Source of the DNA: Peribacillus simplex NBRC 15720 = DSM 1321
GTDB taxonomy: Bacteria > Bacillota > Bacilli > Bacillales > DSM-1321
Assembly (NCBI RefSeq): GCF_002243645.1
Contig: NZ_CP017704.1
Location: 2,932,001-2,996,000 of the forward strand
DNA length: 64,000 bases
Direction: 5' to 3'
In this document: piece after piece, positions 1 to 14,141 of the stretch
Numbering within the stretch: the stretch's first letter is position 1
Layout of the letters: each line of letters begins with the position of its first letter
Notes under the pieces: model-generated
What the model saw: only the letters and a program-made list of their open reading frames with translations
What the model was told of the DNA's origin: nothing
Databases searched by the model: none
Translations under genes and position numbers: made by a program

Positions 1-13
1 TTTGCGAACTTAA

Positions 14-1036
<1,023 letters not shown>

Positions 1037-1046
1037 TTAGAATAAT

Positions 1047-1078
1047 AAAAAAAACCTCACCAAGGTGAGGTTTTTTTT
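1047..1078 (+). terminator. Intrinsic terminator after gapA
   Basis: An inverted repeat with stem AAAACCTCACC and GGTGAGGTTTT, a two-base AA loop, and a run of eight T. The A-run on the 5' side makes it potentially bidirectional. It separates gapA from the pgk operon. Confidence 0.92.
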
Positions 1079-1158
1079 ATCACACCTCTAAAAAAACTTG
1101 GCAGAAGATGATATTATTAGTAAGTCATTAATCAGTCAAGCGTTTACATTTCTTGTTT

Positions 1159-1188
1159 TTGGATAATTTCCTGGAAACCGACTATAAT
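1159..1188 (+). promoter_or_regulatory. Predicted sigma-A promoter for pgk-tpiA-gpmI-eno
   Basis: A perfect -10 box TATAAT (1183-1188) is preceded at 18 bp by TTGGAT (1159-1164). It lies about 100 bp before the pgk start and after the gapA terminator, so it is the natural promoter of the lower glycolytic operon. Confidence 0.6.
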
Positions 1189-1197
1189 GAAAAAGAG

Positions 1198-1234
1198 AAA
1201 AAGGGGAGTTGGGAAATTTACCCTCTCCCTTTTT
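1198..1234 (+). promoter_or_regulatory. Terminator-like hairpin in the pgk leader
   Basis: The left arm AAAAAGGGGAG is complementary to CTCCCTTTTT with one bulged G, and an inner GGG/CCC pair extends the stem. The right arm runs straight into T residues. It lies about 10 nt after the predicted transcription start and about 50 nt before pgk, so it could attenuate or stabilise the operon mRNA. No upstream antiterminator fold is evident by eye. Confidence 0.5.
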
Positions 1235-1285
1235 GACTAAAGGAATCAAAAATATGATAACAATATCTAAGGGGGTTCTTGGATT

Positions 1286-6132
<4,847 letters not shown>

Positions 6133-6160
6133 TCTAATTCATGTTATAAGCAGTTGAATT

Positions 6161-6227
6161 TTTGTCGTACAAGGCAAATTCAAGGGGCTTGAATTAAGTC
6201 ATACAGAAACATGAACTTTGTCGTACA
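6161..6227 (+). repeat. Spaced short repeats TTTGTCGTACA
   Basis: The 11-mer TTTGTCGTACA occurs at 6161-6171 and again at 6217-6227, exactly 56 bp apart. A degenerate form AAGTCATACAG lies between them at 6196-6206. They sit between eno and a tyrosine recombinase remnant and could be recombinase binding sites at the end of a lost element; that function is inference. Confidence 0.5.
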
Positions 6228-6239
6228 GTTTATTGCTTT

Positions 6240-6288
6240 TAACCTCCTATTTATATGTGGAAATCCGCATTAAATAGGAGGTTTTTTT
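6240..6288 (+). terminator. Strong hairpin terminator after eno
   Basis: The arms starting AACCTCCTATTTA and ending TAAATAGGAGGTT pair over about 19 bp with one bulge, closed by an AAAT loop, and are followed by seven T. It is the likely end of the pgk-eno transcript. The 3' arm contains AGGAGG, which would also be the ribosome binding site of the recombinase remnant starting at 6289. Confidence 0.8.
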
Positions 6289-6301
6289 ATGTTTATTAAA
6301 G
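6255..6301 (+). repeat. Module repeated at the recombinase remnant, copy 1
   Basis: This copy holds a small hairpin (ATGTGG, AAAT, CCGCAT), then AATAGGAGG, a T-run, an ATG and TTTATTAAAG. It recurs with a few changes at 6645-6689. Confidence 0.6.
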
Positions 6302-6737
6302 ATTTGCTGAAGGAGTTTACATTTGACTTGCAGATTAAGAACTACTCTAAGGGACGATTGAAACGTACAATTACAATGTCGGTCAATTGATTAATTTCTT
6401 GGAAACACATCATGATATTTCAGATGTTGAGGATGTTTCCTCCTTGCACATTAAGAAGTTTATTCAATATCAAAAAGAAATAGGGAACAAGCCCAACTAC
6501 ATTAATACAATAATTAAGTCTTTGAGGGCTTTTTATAGTTATTTAGTTAATGAGGAATACGTCAGTCTCAATGCATTAGCAAAGATAAAATTGTTAAAAG
6601 AGGACAAGATCGTTATCAAAACATTTACAGACAAAATAGCTTCAATGTGGCAATCCACATTGAATAGGAGGTTTTTTATGCTTATAAAGTCAGCGGGAAT
6701 TCGTCCAGTCAATTTTCTGAGCTTGGTTCAGGGCTGA
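6289..6737 (+). pseudogene. Tyrosine recombinase (phage-integrase family) N-terminal fragment, frameshifted
   Basis: The first frame (ATG at 6289, behind AGGAGG) encodes MFIKDLLKEFTFDLQ and then a NYSKGRLK segment before stopping at 6388. The frame of the next stretch continues with YNYNVGQLINFLE and runs about 100 codons in the style of a SAM-like core-binding domain of XerC/XerD-type recombinases (IKKFIQYQKE, YINTIIKSLRAFYSYL). This implies a frameshift near 6355-6365. The catalytic domain carrying the Arg-His-Arg-Tyr residues is absent: after about residue 120 the reading frame runs into a second copy of the upstream hairpin module and ends. It is therefore a relic of a mobile element inserted downstream of eno. 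The family assignment rests on the general pattern and not on catalytic residues. Confidence 0.65.
6645..6689 (+). repeat. Module repeated at the recombinase remnant, copy 2
   Basis: This is the second copy of the 6255-6301 module: a perfect hairpin AATGTGG/CCACATT (6644-6661) with a CAAT loop, then AATAGGAGG, a T-run, ATG and CTTATAAAG. It lacks the long left arm present in copy 1, so it is not a strong terminator. The two copies bracket the recombinase fragment as direct repeats. Confidence 0.6.
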
Positions 6738-6738
6738 T

Positions 6739-6774
6739 AAATGGTATTAATCAAACGTTTGATTAATACCATTT
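6739..6774. repeat. 36-bp perfect palindrome
   Basis: The 18-base half AAATGGTATTAATCAAAC is followed directly by its exact reverse complement, with no loop. A gapless palindrome of this length centred on TCAAACGTTTGA resembles TetR-family operators but is longer than usual. It could also be a mobile-element end or form a cruciform. It lies just downstream of the recombinase remnant and next to a normal terminator. Confidence 0.85.
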
Positions 6775-6775
6775 C

Positions 6776-6811
6776 ATAAAAAAAAGGTGCCGCATCCGGG
6801 CACCTTTTTTT
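6776..6811. terminator. Bidirectional intrinsic terminator
   Basis: The stem AAAAAAGGTGCC and GGGCACCTTTTTT is flanked by A-run and T-run, so it can terminate in both directions. On the minus strand it directly follows the VanY-like carboxypeptidase stop codon. Confidence 0.88.
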
Positions 6812-6812
6812 A

Positions 6813-7634
6813 TTAATCCGACACAGCTTCCACTGGTACGGCATTATAGTATTCTTCTAATGTACTCTTCGTTACAAAAATTTCAGTTGCAGCATCAACA
6901 CCGACATAGCGGATGTGCCATGGTTCGTATTTATAGCCTGTGATGTTTTCCTTGCCTTCCGGATAGCGGATGATAAATCCGTATTCATGGGCGTGTTCAG
7001 CAAGCCAGGCCGCTTCATTCGTGTCACCGAAGCAGTCCTGGGCGGCACATGCACCGTCATGGGTCGTGACGTCAATCGCTAGACCCGTTTCATGCTCGCT
7101 TGTCCCAGGCATTGCACTGTAGGTTTTCGCTTTTTCTTCCCCGTCCTTAGCCACATAGTTGTTAAAAACAGCGATTTGCGTTTGATGTGAACGATAAGCG
7201 GAAACACCGGCAAAGTGCATGTTTTCGTTTTCAGCAGCTTGGAACATCTCTTCAAGCGCTTCTCCCGCTTCTTTTCGCATCATTCTTTTTTCAATTTTAT
7301 CTTGAAAGATGAAATCCACTTTTGGATAGATAAGGTCATCAGGTTTGTAATCTTCCGGCAGGCTGTATTGTTTATTGACAAGTACAGGTATGCTTTCCGG
7401 GTTGGCTAACGTCTGAAGGCCAGCCTGTGCGGGTTCAGCCGTTTCATTAACTTCCACCTGGCGTTGGGCCGTTTCTTTTGAATCATTATTCTTATCAGTT
7501 TCTGTCTCCGTATCCTGGGAGCTCGGCTGTTCTTCTTTTGGCTCTTTTTTATCCTCGTTTGATTGGTCGAATGAGCATCCGGACAATAGAATGAAAGATG
7601 ATAGAGCAGTTGCTGCAAATATAGGTTTTAACAT
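6813..7634 (-). CDS. VanY-like D-alanyl-D-alanine carboxypeptidase lipoprotein (YodJ type)
   Basis: This 273-aa protein has a lipoprotein signal ending in ILLSGCS, a low-complexity acidic and Gln-rich linker (about residues 25-75), and a C-terminal M15/VanY zinc peptidase domain. The domain shows SAYRSHQTQ, SEHETGLAIDV (zinc ligands His and Asp) and EPWHIRYVG (zinc His). It should trim the terminal D-Ala from peptidoglycan stem peptides outside the membrane. AAGGGG precedes the ATG. It forms a minus-strand pair with the membrane protein gene upstream, 55 bp apart. It resembles B. subtilis YodJ; without van genes nearby a resistance role is not suggested. Confidence 0.9.
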   Translation of the reverse strand: MLKPIFAATALSSFILLSGCSFDQSNEDKKEPKEEQPSSQDTETETDKNNDSKETAQRQVEVNETAEPAQAGLQTLANPESIPVLVNKQYSLPEDYKPDDLIYPKVDFIFQDKIEKRMMRKEAGEALEEMFQAAENENMHFAGVSAYRSHQTQIAVFNNYVAKDGEEKAKTYSAMPGTSEHETGLAIDVTTHDGACAAQDCFGDTNEAAWLAEHAHEYGFIIRYPEGKENITGYKYEPWHIRYVGVDAATEIFVTKSTLEEYYNAVPVEAVSD

Positions 7635-7689
7635 ATGAAAGGCCCCTTGCTTTTAATATAAGATTTCCAATAAAAGTAGTTTTGAAAAA

Positions 7690-8232
7690 TTATCGTGATA
7701 AGTAATCCCTTGTTAATTCACTTTGATATTTATCAAGAAATAAGCCAATCCAGACGACCATCAACAAAAAAGGGTAATCATTACGGACTGCGGTTTCCAC
7801 GACGGGATCAGACCAAAAGTTCGAAAGGAAACCTGACGACATCTTGATTGTCTCGAATGTTACAAGGGCGTGCAGCGATAACCAAAGAATCGTAAGAGTA
7901 TTGGTCCCAAACCCAATGACCGCTGCTATAACGCTCAGCAAGGCGGCTGCTGCCCCGATCAGGAGGACATTGAAGCTGGATTGGAAAAAGTCGGTACCGC
8001 TATTGGAAAGTCCATTATAAATAATAGCAGTAAAATAAACGGTTGTCGTGATATATGCAGCAAATAATAAGTATCGATTTCCGTGATACTTTGCCAGCAG
8101 CAATAAAAGCGGTGATAGGATGATTAATAGGACACTGATAAGATTGCTTCCGCCTGTCCATAAAGAATAGCCGGCAACCGCCGAGAATAGGATGGTCAGG
8201 AGATCAAGAATCCGAAGTATGGACTTAAACAT
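7690..8232 (-). CDS. Hypothetical membrane protein, about 6 transmembrane segments
   Basis: This 180-aa protein has no family I recognise. It is strongly hydrophobic with roughly six predicted membrane segments (about residues 5-25, 30-47, 53-72, 85-108, 112-128 and 150-167) and a short charged C-terminus (DKYQSELTRDYLSR). AGAGGTG precedes the ATG. It lies directly upstream of the VanY-like carboxypeptidase on the same strand and may be co-transcribed with it. No catalytic motif is visible. Confidence 0.75.
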   Translation of the reverse strand: MFKSILRILDLLTILFSAVAGYSLWTGGSNLISVLLIILSPLLLLLAKYHGNRYLLFAAYITTTVYFTAIIYNGLSNSGTDFFQSSFNVLLIGAAAALLSVIAAVIGFGTNTLTILWLSLHALVTFETIKMSSGFLSNFWSDPVVETAVRNDYPFLLMVVWIGLFLDKYQSELTRDYLSR

Positions 8233-8408
8233 GTTGACACCTCTTTCTCAATTTATGCAAATTATCTCAAACTTTGATCCAAAAAGAAATAAATGACTAT
8301 GGATATTTAGGAATTCCTACCATCATAGCATAACAAAGATTGTGGATATTTAGTGGGTGTGGTAAAGTTAAAGTAATTGTTTATTGGTTCTTCAGGAGGT
8401 GTAATTGC

Positions 8409-8642
8409 ATGCATGCATTTCTCATAACGCTTTTAGTGATTGTCAGTATCGCCCTCATTGTGACGGTATTGCTTCAATCAGGTAAGAGTGCAGGTTTATC
8501 AGGTGCGATTGCCGGCGGTGCTGAGCAGCTATTCGGAAAGCAAAAGGCACGCGGTTTGGATCTGGTTTTACATCGCGCAACGATAGTATTGGCGATTTTA
8601 TTCTTTGCTTTAACTTTACTTGTTGCATTCTTTGATGTGTAA
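8409..8642 (+). CDS. secG: Preprotein translocase subunit SecG
   Basis: This 77-aa inner membrane protein is the accessory subunit of the SecYEG export channel. It has two transmembrane segments (about residues 2-22 and 55-75) with the conserved linker [20 protein letters not shown] between them. An open frame extends to 8340, but AGGAGGTG at 8394-8401 fixes the ATG at 8409, and family members begin MHA. It heads the conserved Bacillus order secG-est-rnr-smpB-ssrA, but a terminator separates it from est. Confidence 0.97.
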   Translation: MHAFLITLLVIVSIALIVTVLLQSGKSAGLSGAIAGGAEQLFGKQKARGLDLVLHRATIVLAILFFALTLLVAFFDV

Positions 8643-8654
8643 TGGATCAAAAAT

Positions 8655-8683
8655 GAGTCTAGCTAAATAGCTAGGCTTTTTTC
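8655..8683 (+). terminator. Intrinsic terminator after secG
   Basis: The stem AGTCTAGCTA and TAGCTAGGCT (one G-U pair, AA loop) is followed by a T-run. Confidence 0.85.
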
Positions 8684-8782
8684 TTTGCACAATAGTTGCA
8701 TGAATAGATATAGTGATTTTAGTACTTAATTATAGGATAGGGATTTTTTTCATTCTATTTACTGATAAAGGAGCATAAAGTC

Positions 8783-9529
8783 ATGAAAATCAAGCTGCAG
8801 CAGCCCTTTACTTTTGAAGGCGGAAAAAGAGCTGTCTTACTTTTACATGGATTTACGGGGAATTCAGCGGATGTGCGGATGCTTGGCCGTTATTTGGAGA
8901 AACAGGGATACACCTGCCATGCCCCGCACTATAAAGGACATGGCGTTCCGCCAGAGGAGCTGGTGAAAACGGGTCCGGAAGATTGGTGGAAAGATGTCAT
9001 GATGGCCTACGATTTTCTGAAAAGCAAAGGCTATGAAGAAATTGCTGTTGCCGGACTCTCATTAGGAGGCGTATTTTCTCTAAAATTAGGTTACACTGTA
9101 CCTATAAAGGGTATCGTATCAATGTGTGCGCCTATGTATATCAAAAGTGAAGAAATGATGTTTAAAGGAGTATTGGAGTACGCCAGAGAATTTAAGAAGT
9201 ATGAAGGGAAAACTCAAGAGCAAATAGAGCTTGAAATGGACCTCCTTGCCGATAAACCCATGAATACATTGAAAGCCCTTCAGGAATTGATAACGGATGT
9301 AAGAGAGCACGTCGACCTTATTTACGCGCCGACATTTGTAGTGCAGGGTCGGCATGATGATGTTATCAATCCAAAAAGTGCCGATATTATTATTGACGCC
9401 ATTGAATCACCGGTCAAAAAAATCAAGTGGTATGAAGAATCCGGTCATGTCATAACTCTTGATAAAGAAAAAAACCAGTTGCATGAAGATGTATTGGAAT
9501 TTTTAGAAAGTCTGGATTGGTCCGAATAA
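8783..9529 (+). CDS. est: Carboxylesterase, alpha/beta hydrolase (Est30/YvaK family)
   Basis: This 248-aa cytoplasmic serine esterase hydrolyses short-to-medium chain esters. It shows the oxyanion segment LLHGFTG (about residues 20-26), the nucleophile elbow GLSLGG with Ser93, the acid in QGRHDDVI (Asp near 192-193) and the His in ESGHVITLD (about 222). AAAGGAG lies before the ATG. The gene sits between secG and rnr as in other Bacillaceae and is probably co-transcribed with rnr (33 bp gap). The physiological substrate is unknown. Confidence 0.93.
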   Translation: MKIKLQQPFTFEGGKRAVLLLHGFTGNSADVRMLGRYLEKQGYTCHAPHYKGHGVPPEELVKTGPEDWWKDVMMAYDFLKSKGYEEIAVAGLSLGGVFSLKLGYTVPIKGIVSMCAPMYIKSEEMMFKGVLEYAREFKKYEGKTQEQIELEMDLLADKPMNTLKALQELITDVREHVDLIYAPTFVVQGRHDDVINPKSADIIIDAIESPVKKIKWYEESGHVITLDKEKNQLHEDVLEFLESLDWSE

Positions 9530-9562
9530 CAAATTTATCATACCCTGAATAGGAGGGTTTTC

Positions 9563-11920
9563 ATGGAAGATAACATTCAAGAACATATTAATAAGCTTCT
9601 GACGTACATGACCGATGAAGCGTATAAGCCGTTAACGGTACAAGAACTGGAAGAGGCTTTGAAAATCGAAGACTCGGCAGATTTCAAGAATTTCGTTAAG
9701 GCTTTAGTAAAGATGGAAGAAAAGGGATTGGTGGTCAGAACGAGGAGCAATCGTTACGGCCTGCCGCAAAAAATGAATTTGTTCCGCGGTAAATTAACAG
9801 GACATGCAAAGGGATTCGCTTTTGTGACGCCTGAAGATAACCCAGGAATGGACGATATTTTCATTCCGCCAAATGAAACGGGCACAGCGATGCATGGAGA
9901 TGTCGTCATGGTACGAGTATCTTCGGAAACATCCGGCTCAAGGCAAGAAGGCACGGTCATCAGAATACTTGAACGCGGAATTACACAAGTGGTAGGTACA
10001 TACTCCGAAAGTAAAAGTTTTGGTTTCGTCATCCCTGATGATAAAAAGATCGCAAACGATATCTTCATTCCACAGCATGCTTCACATGGAGCGGTAGAGG
10101 GCCATAAAGTTGTCGTCAAGCTTACTTCTTATCCTGAAGGACGCGTAAGTGCTGAAGGCGAAGTCATTGAGATTCTTGGGCATAAAAATGATCCTGGTGT
10201 AGATATTCTTTCAGTGATCCATAAATATGGTTTGCCGATGGAGTTCCCGGATGATGTCATGGAGCAAGCCAATGCCGTTTCGGATACCATTCAAGAAAGT
10301 GAAATTGGCAATCGCAGGGATTTGCGCAATGACGTTTTGGTCACGATTGATGGAGCGGATGCAAAGGACCTGGATGATGCGGTCACTGTTTCTAAACTTG
10401 AAAATGGCAATTACAAGCTGGGTGTTCATATTGCTGATGTCAGCCATTATGTGACGGAAGGCTCGCCAATCGATAAGGAAGCTTTGGAAAGAGGGACGAG
10501 CGTTTATTTGGTGGACAGGGTTATTCCAATGATCCCGCATCGTTTATCGAATGGTATTTGTTCCTTGAATCCACAAGTCGATCGTTTTACACTATCTTGT
10601 GAAATGGAAATCACGCCGGATGGCCAAGTCGTCAACCATGAGATTTTTGAAAGTGTCATTAAGACGACGGAACGTATGACATATGGCAATGTGAACAAAA
10701 TACTTGTGGATAAAGATGAAGAACAGCTCGAACGCTATGAGGCGTTGGTGCCGATGTTCCAGGACATGGAGAAGTTAGCGGCTATCCTTCGTAAAAACCG
10801 GATGAACCGCGGTGCGATCGACTTTGATTTCAATGAAGCGAGAGTTATCGTTGATGAAGAGGGCCATCCCACTGATGTGGTTTTACGTGAAAGGTCGGTT
10901 GCGGAAAAGCTGATTGAAGAGTTCATGCTTGCGGCCAATGAAACCGTTGCTGAGCACTTCCACCGTCTTAAGGTTCCGTTCATTTACCGTATTCATGAAG
11001 ATCCCAAGCCGGAAAAACTGCAGCGTTTCTTCGAATTCATTACGAACTTCGGATATATTGTACGGGGATCGGCCAATGACGTTCATCCTAAGGCGTTACA
11101 GGAAATCATTGAGGCGGTTGCCGGCAAACCGGAAGAAACGGTCATATCCACCGTCATGCTTCGTTCCATGCAACAAGCGAAATATGACCCGGAGAGCTTA
11201 GGCCACTTTGGATTATCAGCTGAATTTTATACACATTTCACATCTCCGATTCGCCGATACCCGGATTTAATCGTACACAGGTTGATCAGGACCTACTTGG
11301 TGGAAGGTAAACTCGATGAAGCTACGAAGGAGAAATGGAATGCCATTTTACCTGAGATTGCCGATCATACATCGAAACGTGAACGTCGCTCAGTCGATGC
11401 TGAACGGGAAACGGATGATCTGAAGAAAGCGGAATATATGCTTGATAAAATCGGCGAAGAATATACCGGGATCATTGGTTCGGTTACGAATTTCGGGATG
11501 TTTGTAGAATTGCCGAACACCATTGAAGGACTTGTCCACGTCAGCTTCATGACGGATGATTATTATCGCTTCGATGAGCGTCAGCTTGCAATGATCGGGG
11601 AACGGACAGGTAATGTGTTCCGGATTGGCGATGAAATCGACGTACGTGTTTCCAACGTTAATAAAGAGGAACGCGCCATCGATTTTGAAATTATCGGCAT
11701 GAAGGTAAGCCGTCCGCGTCCTTCTGGCGAGAAGAAAATATTCAAAGCCAATTCAGGTGAACGTAAACGCGGCCGAGGCGGCAATGGGGGACGTAATGAA
11801 GGAAAAGGCGGCGGCCGTAATGGAGATTCGGCTTCTTCTGGGAGAAAATCGAAAAACAAGAAAAAATTCTTTGAAAATGCGCCAGCTGCCAAGCGCAAGA
11901 GAAAACCAAAAAAGAGATAA
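9563..11920 (+). CDS. rnr: Ribonuclease R
   Basis: This 785-aa 3'-5' exoribonuclease degrades structured RNA and takes part in tmRNA-dependent mRNA decay and rRNA quality control. Domains in order are an N-terminal helix-turn-helix, two cold-shock/OB domains (about 70-220; GFAFVTPED and GFVIPDD motifs), the RNB catalytic domain with [13 protein letters not shown] acidic residues and the [16 protein letters not shown] motif, an S1 domain (about 630-715) and a basic Gly/Lys/Arg-rich tail. A TAGGAGGG ribosome binding site precedes the ATG. It is followed after 67 bp by smpB, matching the functional link between RNase R, SmpB and tmRNA. Confidence 0.97.
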   Translation: MEDNIQEHINKLLTYMTDEAYKPLTVQELEEALKIEDSADFKNFVKALVKMEEKGLVVRTRSNRYGLPQKMNLFRGKLTGHAKGFAFVTPEDNPGMDDIFIPPNETGTAMHGDVVMVRVSSETSGSRQEGTVIRILERGITQVVGTYSESKSFGFVIPDDKKIANDIFIPQHASHGAVEGHKVVVKLTSYPEGRVSAEGEVIEILGHKNDPGVDILSVIHKYGLPMEFPDDVMEQANAVSDTIQESEIGNRRDLRNDVLVTIDGADAKDLDDAVTVSKLENGNYKLGVHIADVSHYVTEGSPIDKEALERGTSVYLVDRVIPMIPHRLSNGICSLNPQVDRFTLSCEMEITPDGQVVNHEIFESVIKTTERMTYGNVNKILVDKDEEQLERYEALVPMFQDMEKLAAILRKNRMNRGAIDFDFNEARVIVDEEGHPTDVVLRERSVAEKLIEEFMLAANETVAEHFHRLKVPFIYRIHEDPKPEKLQRFFEFITNFGYIVRGSANDVHPKALQEIIEAVAGKPEETVISTVMLRSMQQAKYDPESLGHFGLSAEFYTHFTSPIRRYPDLIVHRLIRTYLVEGKLDEATKEKWNAILPEIADHTSKRERRSVDAERETDDLKKAEYMLDKIGEEYTGIIGSVTNFGMFVELPNTIEGLVHVSFMTDDYYRFDERQLAMIGERTGNVFRIGDEIDVRVSNVNKEERAIDFEIIGMKVSRPRPSGEKKIFKANSGERKRGRGGNGGRNEGKGGGRNGDSASSGRKSKNKKKFFENAPAAKRKRKPKKR

Positions 11921-11987
11921 AGATTGAGGCGGGGGATGATCATTTCATCCTCTCGCCGCGATTGGATGTAAAAAAGGGGAGAGTTAG

Positions 11988-12455
11988 ATGCCAAAAGGCT
12001 CAGGTAAACAACTAGCACAAAATAAAAAAGCTTATCATGATTTTTTTATTGAACAAACGTTTGAAGCGGGAATCGTTTTAAAAGGGACCGAAATCAAAGC
12101 AATCCGTGCGGCCCGAGTGAATTTGAAGGATGCCTTTGCTAAAATAGAAAATGGTGAAATTTATCTTCATAATATGCATGTCAGCCCGTATGAGCAGGGA
12201 AACCAGTTTAACCATGACCCGTTGCGGACACGGAAGCTTCTTTTGCATAAGAAAGAAATCAGTAAACTGATCGGTGAAACAAAGGAAACAGGTTACACCA
12301 TCGTCCCGTTGAAAATGTATTTAAAGAATGGCTTTGCCAAAGTTTTAATCGGACTTGGAAAAGGGAAGAAACAATATGACAAGCGTGATGACCTGAAGAA
12401 GAAGGAAGCGAAGCGTGATATTGAACGTGCTTTCCGTGATCGTCAGAAGATGTAA
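11988..12455 (+). CDS. smpB: SsrA-binding protein SmpB
   Basis: This 155-aa RNA-binding protein escorts tmRNA to stalled ribosomes for trans-translation. Family features are the N-terminal [12 protein letters not shown], the [16 protein letters not shown] oligonucleotide-binding segment, the YEQGN motif and the basic C-terminal tail [19 protein letters not shown] that enters the decoding centre. The start ATG follows GGGGAGAG. The gene for its partner, ssrA, begins 124 bp downstream from its own promoter. Confidence 0.98.
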   Translation: MPKGSGKQLAQNKKAYHDFFIEQTFEAGIVLKGTEIKAIRAARVNLKDAFAKIENGEIYLHNMHVSPYEQGNQFNHDPLRTRKLLLHKKEISKLIGETKETGYTIVPLKMYLKNGFAKVLIGLGKGKKQYDKRDDLKKKEAKRDIERAFRDRQKM

Positions 12456-12474
12456 AACTGCCAAGACCTTACAA

Positions 12475-12502
12475 TTGATTTTTTGAACCAATCTGTTATA
12501 AT
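12475..12502 (+). promoter_or_regulatory. Predicted sigma-A promoter of ssrA
   Basis: TTGATT (12475-12480) and TATAAT (12497-12502) are separated by 16 bp. The start would fall near 12509, about 70 nt before the mature tmRNA 5' end, leaving a leader to be processed. Confidence 0.65.
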
Positions 12503-12578
12503 TAATCCTGTACCGATGACAATTGAATATCAGCCAACTTGCTGACTATTCTTCTCTCGTACGCTCCATTTCTATCAT

Positions 12579-12940
12579 GGGGACGTTACGGATTCGACAG
12601 GGATAGTTCGAGCTTAAGTTGCGAGTCGAGGGGATCGGCCTCGTTAAAACGTCAACGCCTATAACTGGCAAACAAAACAACAACCTAGCTTTCGCTGCGT
12701 AACAACAGTCGATAGCTGTTCCTCCCTCCATGGCCCACGTGGTAGGGTAAGGGACTCACTCTAAGTGGGATACGCCGGAATCCACCGTCTGAGGATGAAG
12801 GAAGAGACCAATCAGACTAGCTGCTCTGCCGCCTGTCGATAGGCTAATGAGTTCGCGAAATGCGAATATATCGACTACACTCGTAGAAGCTTAAGTGCCG
12901 TTATGTCTGGACGTGGGTTCGACTCCCACCGTCTCCACCA
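12579..12940 (+). ncRNA. ssrA: Transfer-messenger RNA (tmRNA)
   Basis: The RNA begins GGGGACGTTACGGATTCGAC and ends with a TGGGTTCGACTCCCACC T-arm-like stem, the acceptor strand GTCTCC and encoded ACCA, so the acceptor stem pairs 5' GGGGAC with 3' GTCTCC. About 362 nt long. The tag frame at 12667-12702 reads GKQNNNLAFAA and a TAA stop, to which the charged Ala is added in front. It rescues stalled ribosomes together with SmpB. The end of the gene is a frequent integration site for mobile elements, but no intact element follows here. Confidence 0.96.
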
Positions 12941-12962
12941 ATACATATATTGGTGGTTTTTT
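12935..12962 (+). terminator. Terminator of ssrA overlapping the encoded 3' CCA
   Basis: The stem CCACCAATA and TATTGGTGG with a CATA loop is followed by six T. The left arm uses the last six bases of the tmRNA gene, so processing must release the 3' end. Confidence 0.85.
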
Positions 12963-13000
12963 ATTTGTTGTTTTTGTCGAAAAATCGATAAATCGAATAA

Positions 13001-13080
13001 TTCGTAGATATATCAGGAGTTTTCGATGATATATCTTTATTTTCGAAGATATATTCCCGATTTCGCAGATAAACTGTATA
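13001..13080 (+). repeat. Four degenerate tandem 20-nt repeats
   Basis: Units begin at 13001, 13021, 13041 and 13061 and share the core TTCGNAGATATAT (second unit TTCGATGATATAT, offset by one base, fourth unit weaker). The period is 20 nt, about two helical turns. They lie between ssrA and the NERD-domain gene, which has its TTG start 75 bp further on. Confidence 0.7.
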
Positions 13081-13154
13081 ATCGCTATCATTTAAAGGAA
13101 TATTCCCTACTGCTGTAGAATCCTTTGGGAGAAACCAAGATTGGAGCGATGTAA

Positions 13155-14123
13155 TTGATTGTAAAAAAACGAAAAGTTCCTCTTGCCATACGTAAATTAC
13201 GTGCATTAGCGTGCAGGCTACCTCCGAATCACCCTAAAATCCCCGTAATCATGAACGATCTCAAAAAAAGGGAAGCGGGCTATAAAGGGGAATGTTCCAT
13301 TGATTTTCCATTAAGCTTTCTTGAACCGAAAAGCTATTTCATCTTCCACGATTTAAGGCTGCAGGATCAAGCAAGATATTTTCAAATGGATACCTTATTA
13401 GTCTCCAAAAAATATGCGCTTATCATTGAAGTGAAGAACATTGCAGGGGCAATCTATTTTGATCCGCATTTCAATCAGCTCATTCGAACGATAGAAGGAA
13501 AAGAGACGGCATTTCCAGATCCCATCATACAAGTCAGCCGCCAGGAATCACAGTTGACGAATTGGTTCTTGAAAAATGGTTTTCCCTCATTACCCATCCT
13601 TTCTTTAATTGTCATCAGTAATCCCCAAACAATCATCCGTACATCTCCTGAAAACCATAAACTCTACTATAAAGTCATCCATCGCGATGCACTTCCATCT
13701 AAAATTAAGCAAATGGAAGATTCCATAACAGACTCCAGTTTTAGTGAAAAAGATTTGAAGAAAGCAATTCGCCTAATGAATAAACACCACATCGATGCGG
13801 ACTATTCCATACTGGAACGATACAATCTTACCGAAGAGGACCTAATAAAAGGAGTGATATGCCAAAATTGCAAGGGGAATCAGTTATTTAGAAGGCATGG
13901 TACATGGATTTGCAATCAATGCCAACAACCCAGTAAAACTGCACATATCCAGGCTTTACGAGATTATTTTTACCTATTAGGCTCGACCATAACGAATCGG
14001 CAGTTGAGGGATTTTTTAAACATTTCCTCTGCATCCAGTGCAACGAGGATCTTACAATCATTGAATCTGACAAGCCGTGGTGCGAATAAGGGGAGGGTGT
14101 ACAGCCTTTATTTTGATGAGTGA
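13155..14123 (+). CDS. NERD (nuclease-related) domain protein with C-terminal zinc ribbon
   Basis: This 322-aa protein starts at TTG behind GGAG. The N-terminal part carries the NERD pattern: GYKGE (residues 42-46), then D79 and the E92-V-K94 motif, which resemble a PD-(D/E)XK nuclease core. A four-Cys zinc ribbon (C236-x2-C239 and C253-x2-C256) lies between residues 230 and 260, and a helical, HTH-like tail follows. NERD proteins are presumed nucleases or DNA-processing factors, with little experimental data. The gene stands alone between tmRNA and a decayed minus-strand gene and may have arrived through integration next to ssrA (inference). Confidence 0.85.
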   Translation: MIVKKRKVPLAIRKLRALACRLPPNHPKIPVIMNDLKKREAGYKGECSIDFPLSFLEPKSYFIFHDLRLQDQARYFQMDTLLVSKKYALIIEVKNIAGAIYFDPHFNQLIRTIEGKETAFPDPIIQVSRQESQLTNWFLKNGFPSLPILSLIVISNPQTIIRTSPENHKLYYKVIHRDALPSKIKQMEDSITDSSFSEKDLKKAIRLMNKHHIDADYSILERYNLTEEDLIKGVICQNCKGNQLFRRHGTWICNQCQQPSKTAHIQALRDYFYLLGSTITNRQLRDFLNISSASSATRILQSLNLTSRGANKGRVYSLYFDE

Positions 14124-14141
14124 TCTGGCCCTCATCTTAAA

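Noticed and set aside
8300..8353. Direct repeat TGGATATTTAG twice before secG
   Set aside because: An 11-base AT-rich repeat at 43-bp spacing with no dyad or link to promoter elements; likely chance.
12891..13206. Minus-strand frames covering the tmRNA 3' end and the tandem repeats
   Set aside because: They translate the tmRNA T-arm region antisense (the well-known phantom VETVGVEPTS) and the repeats; there is no ribosome binding site.
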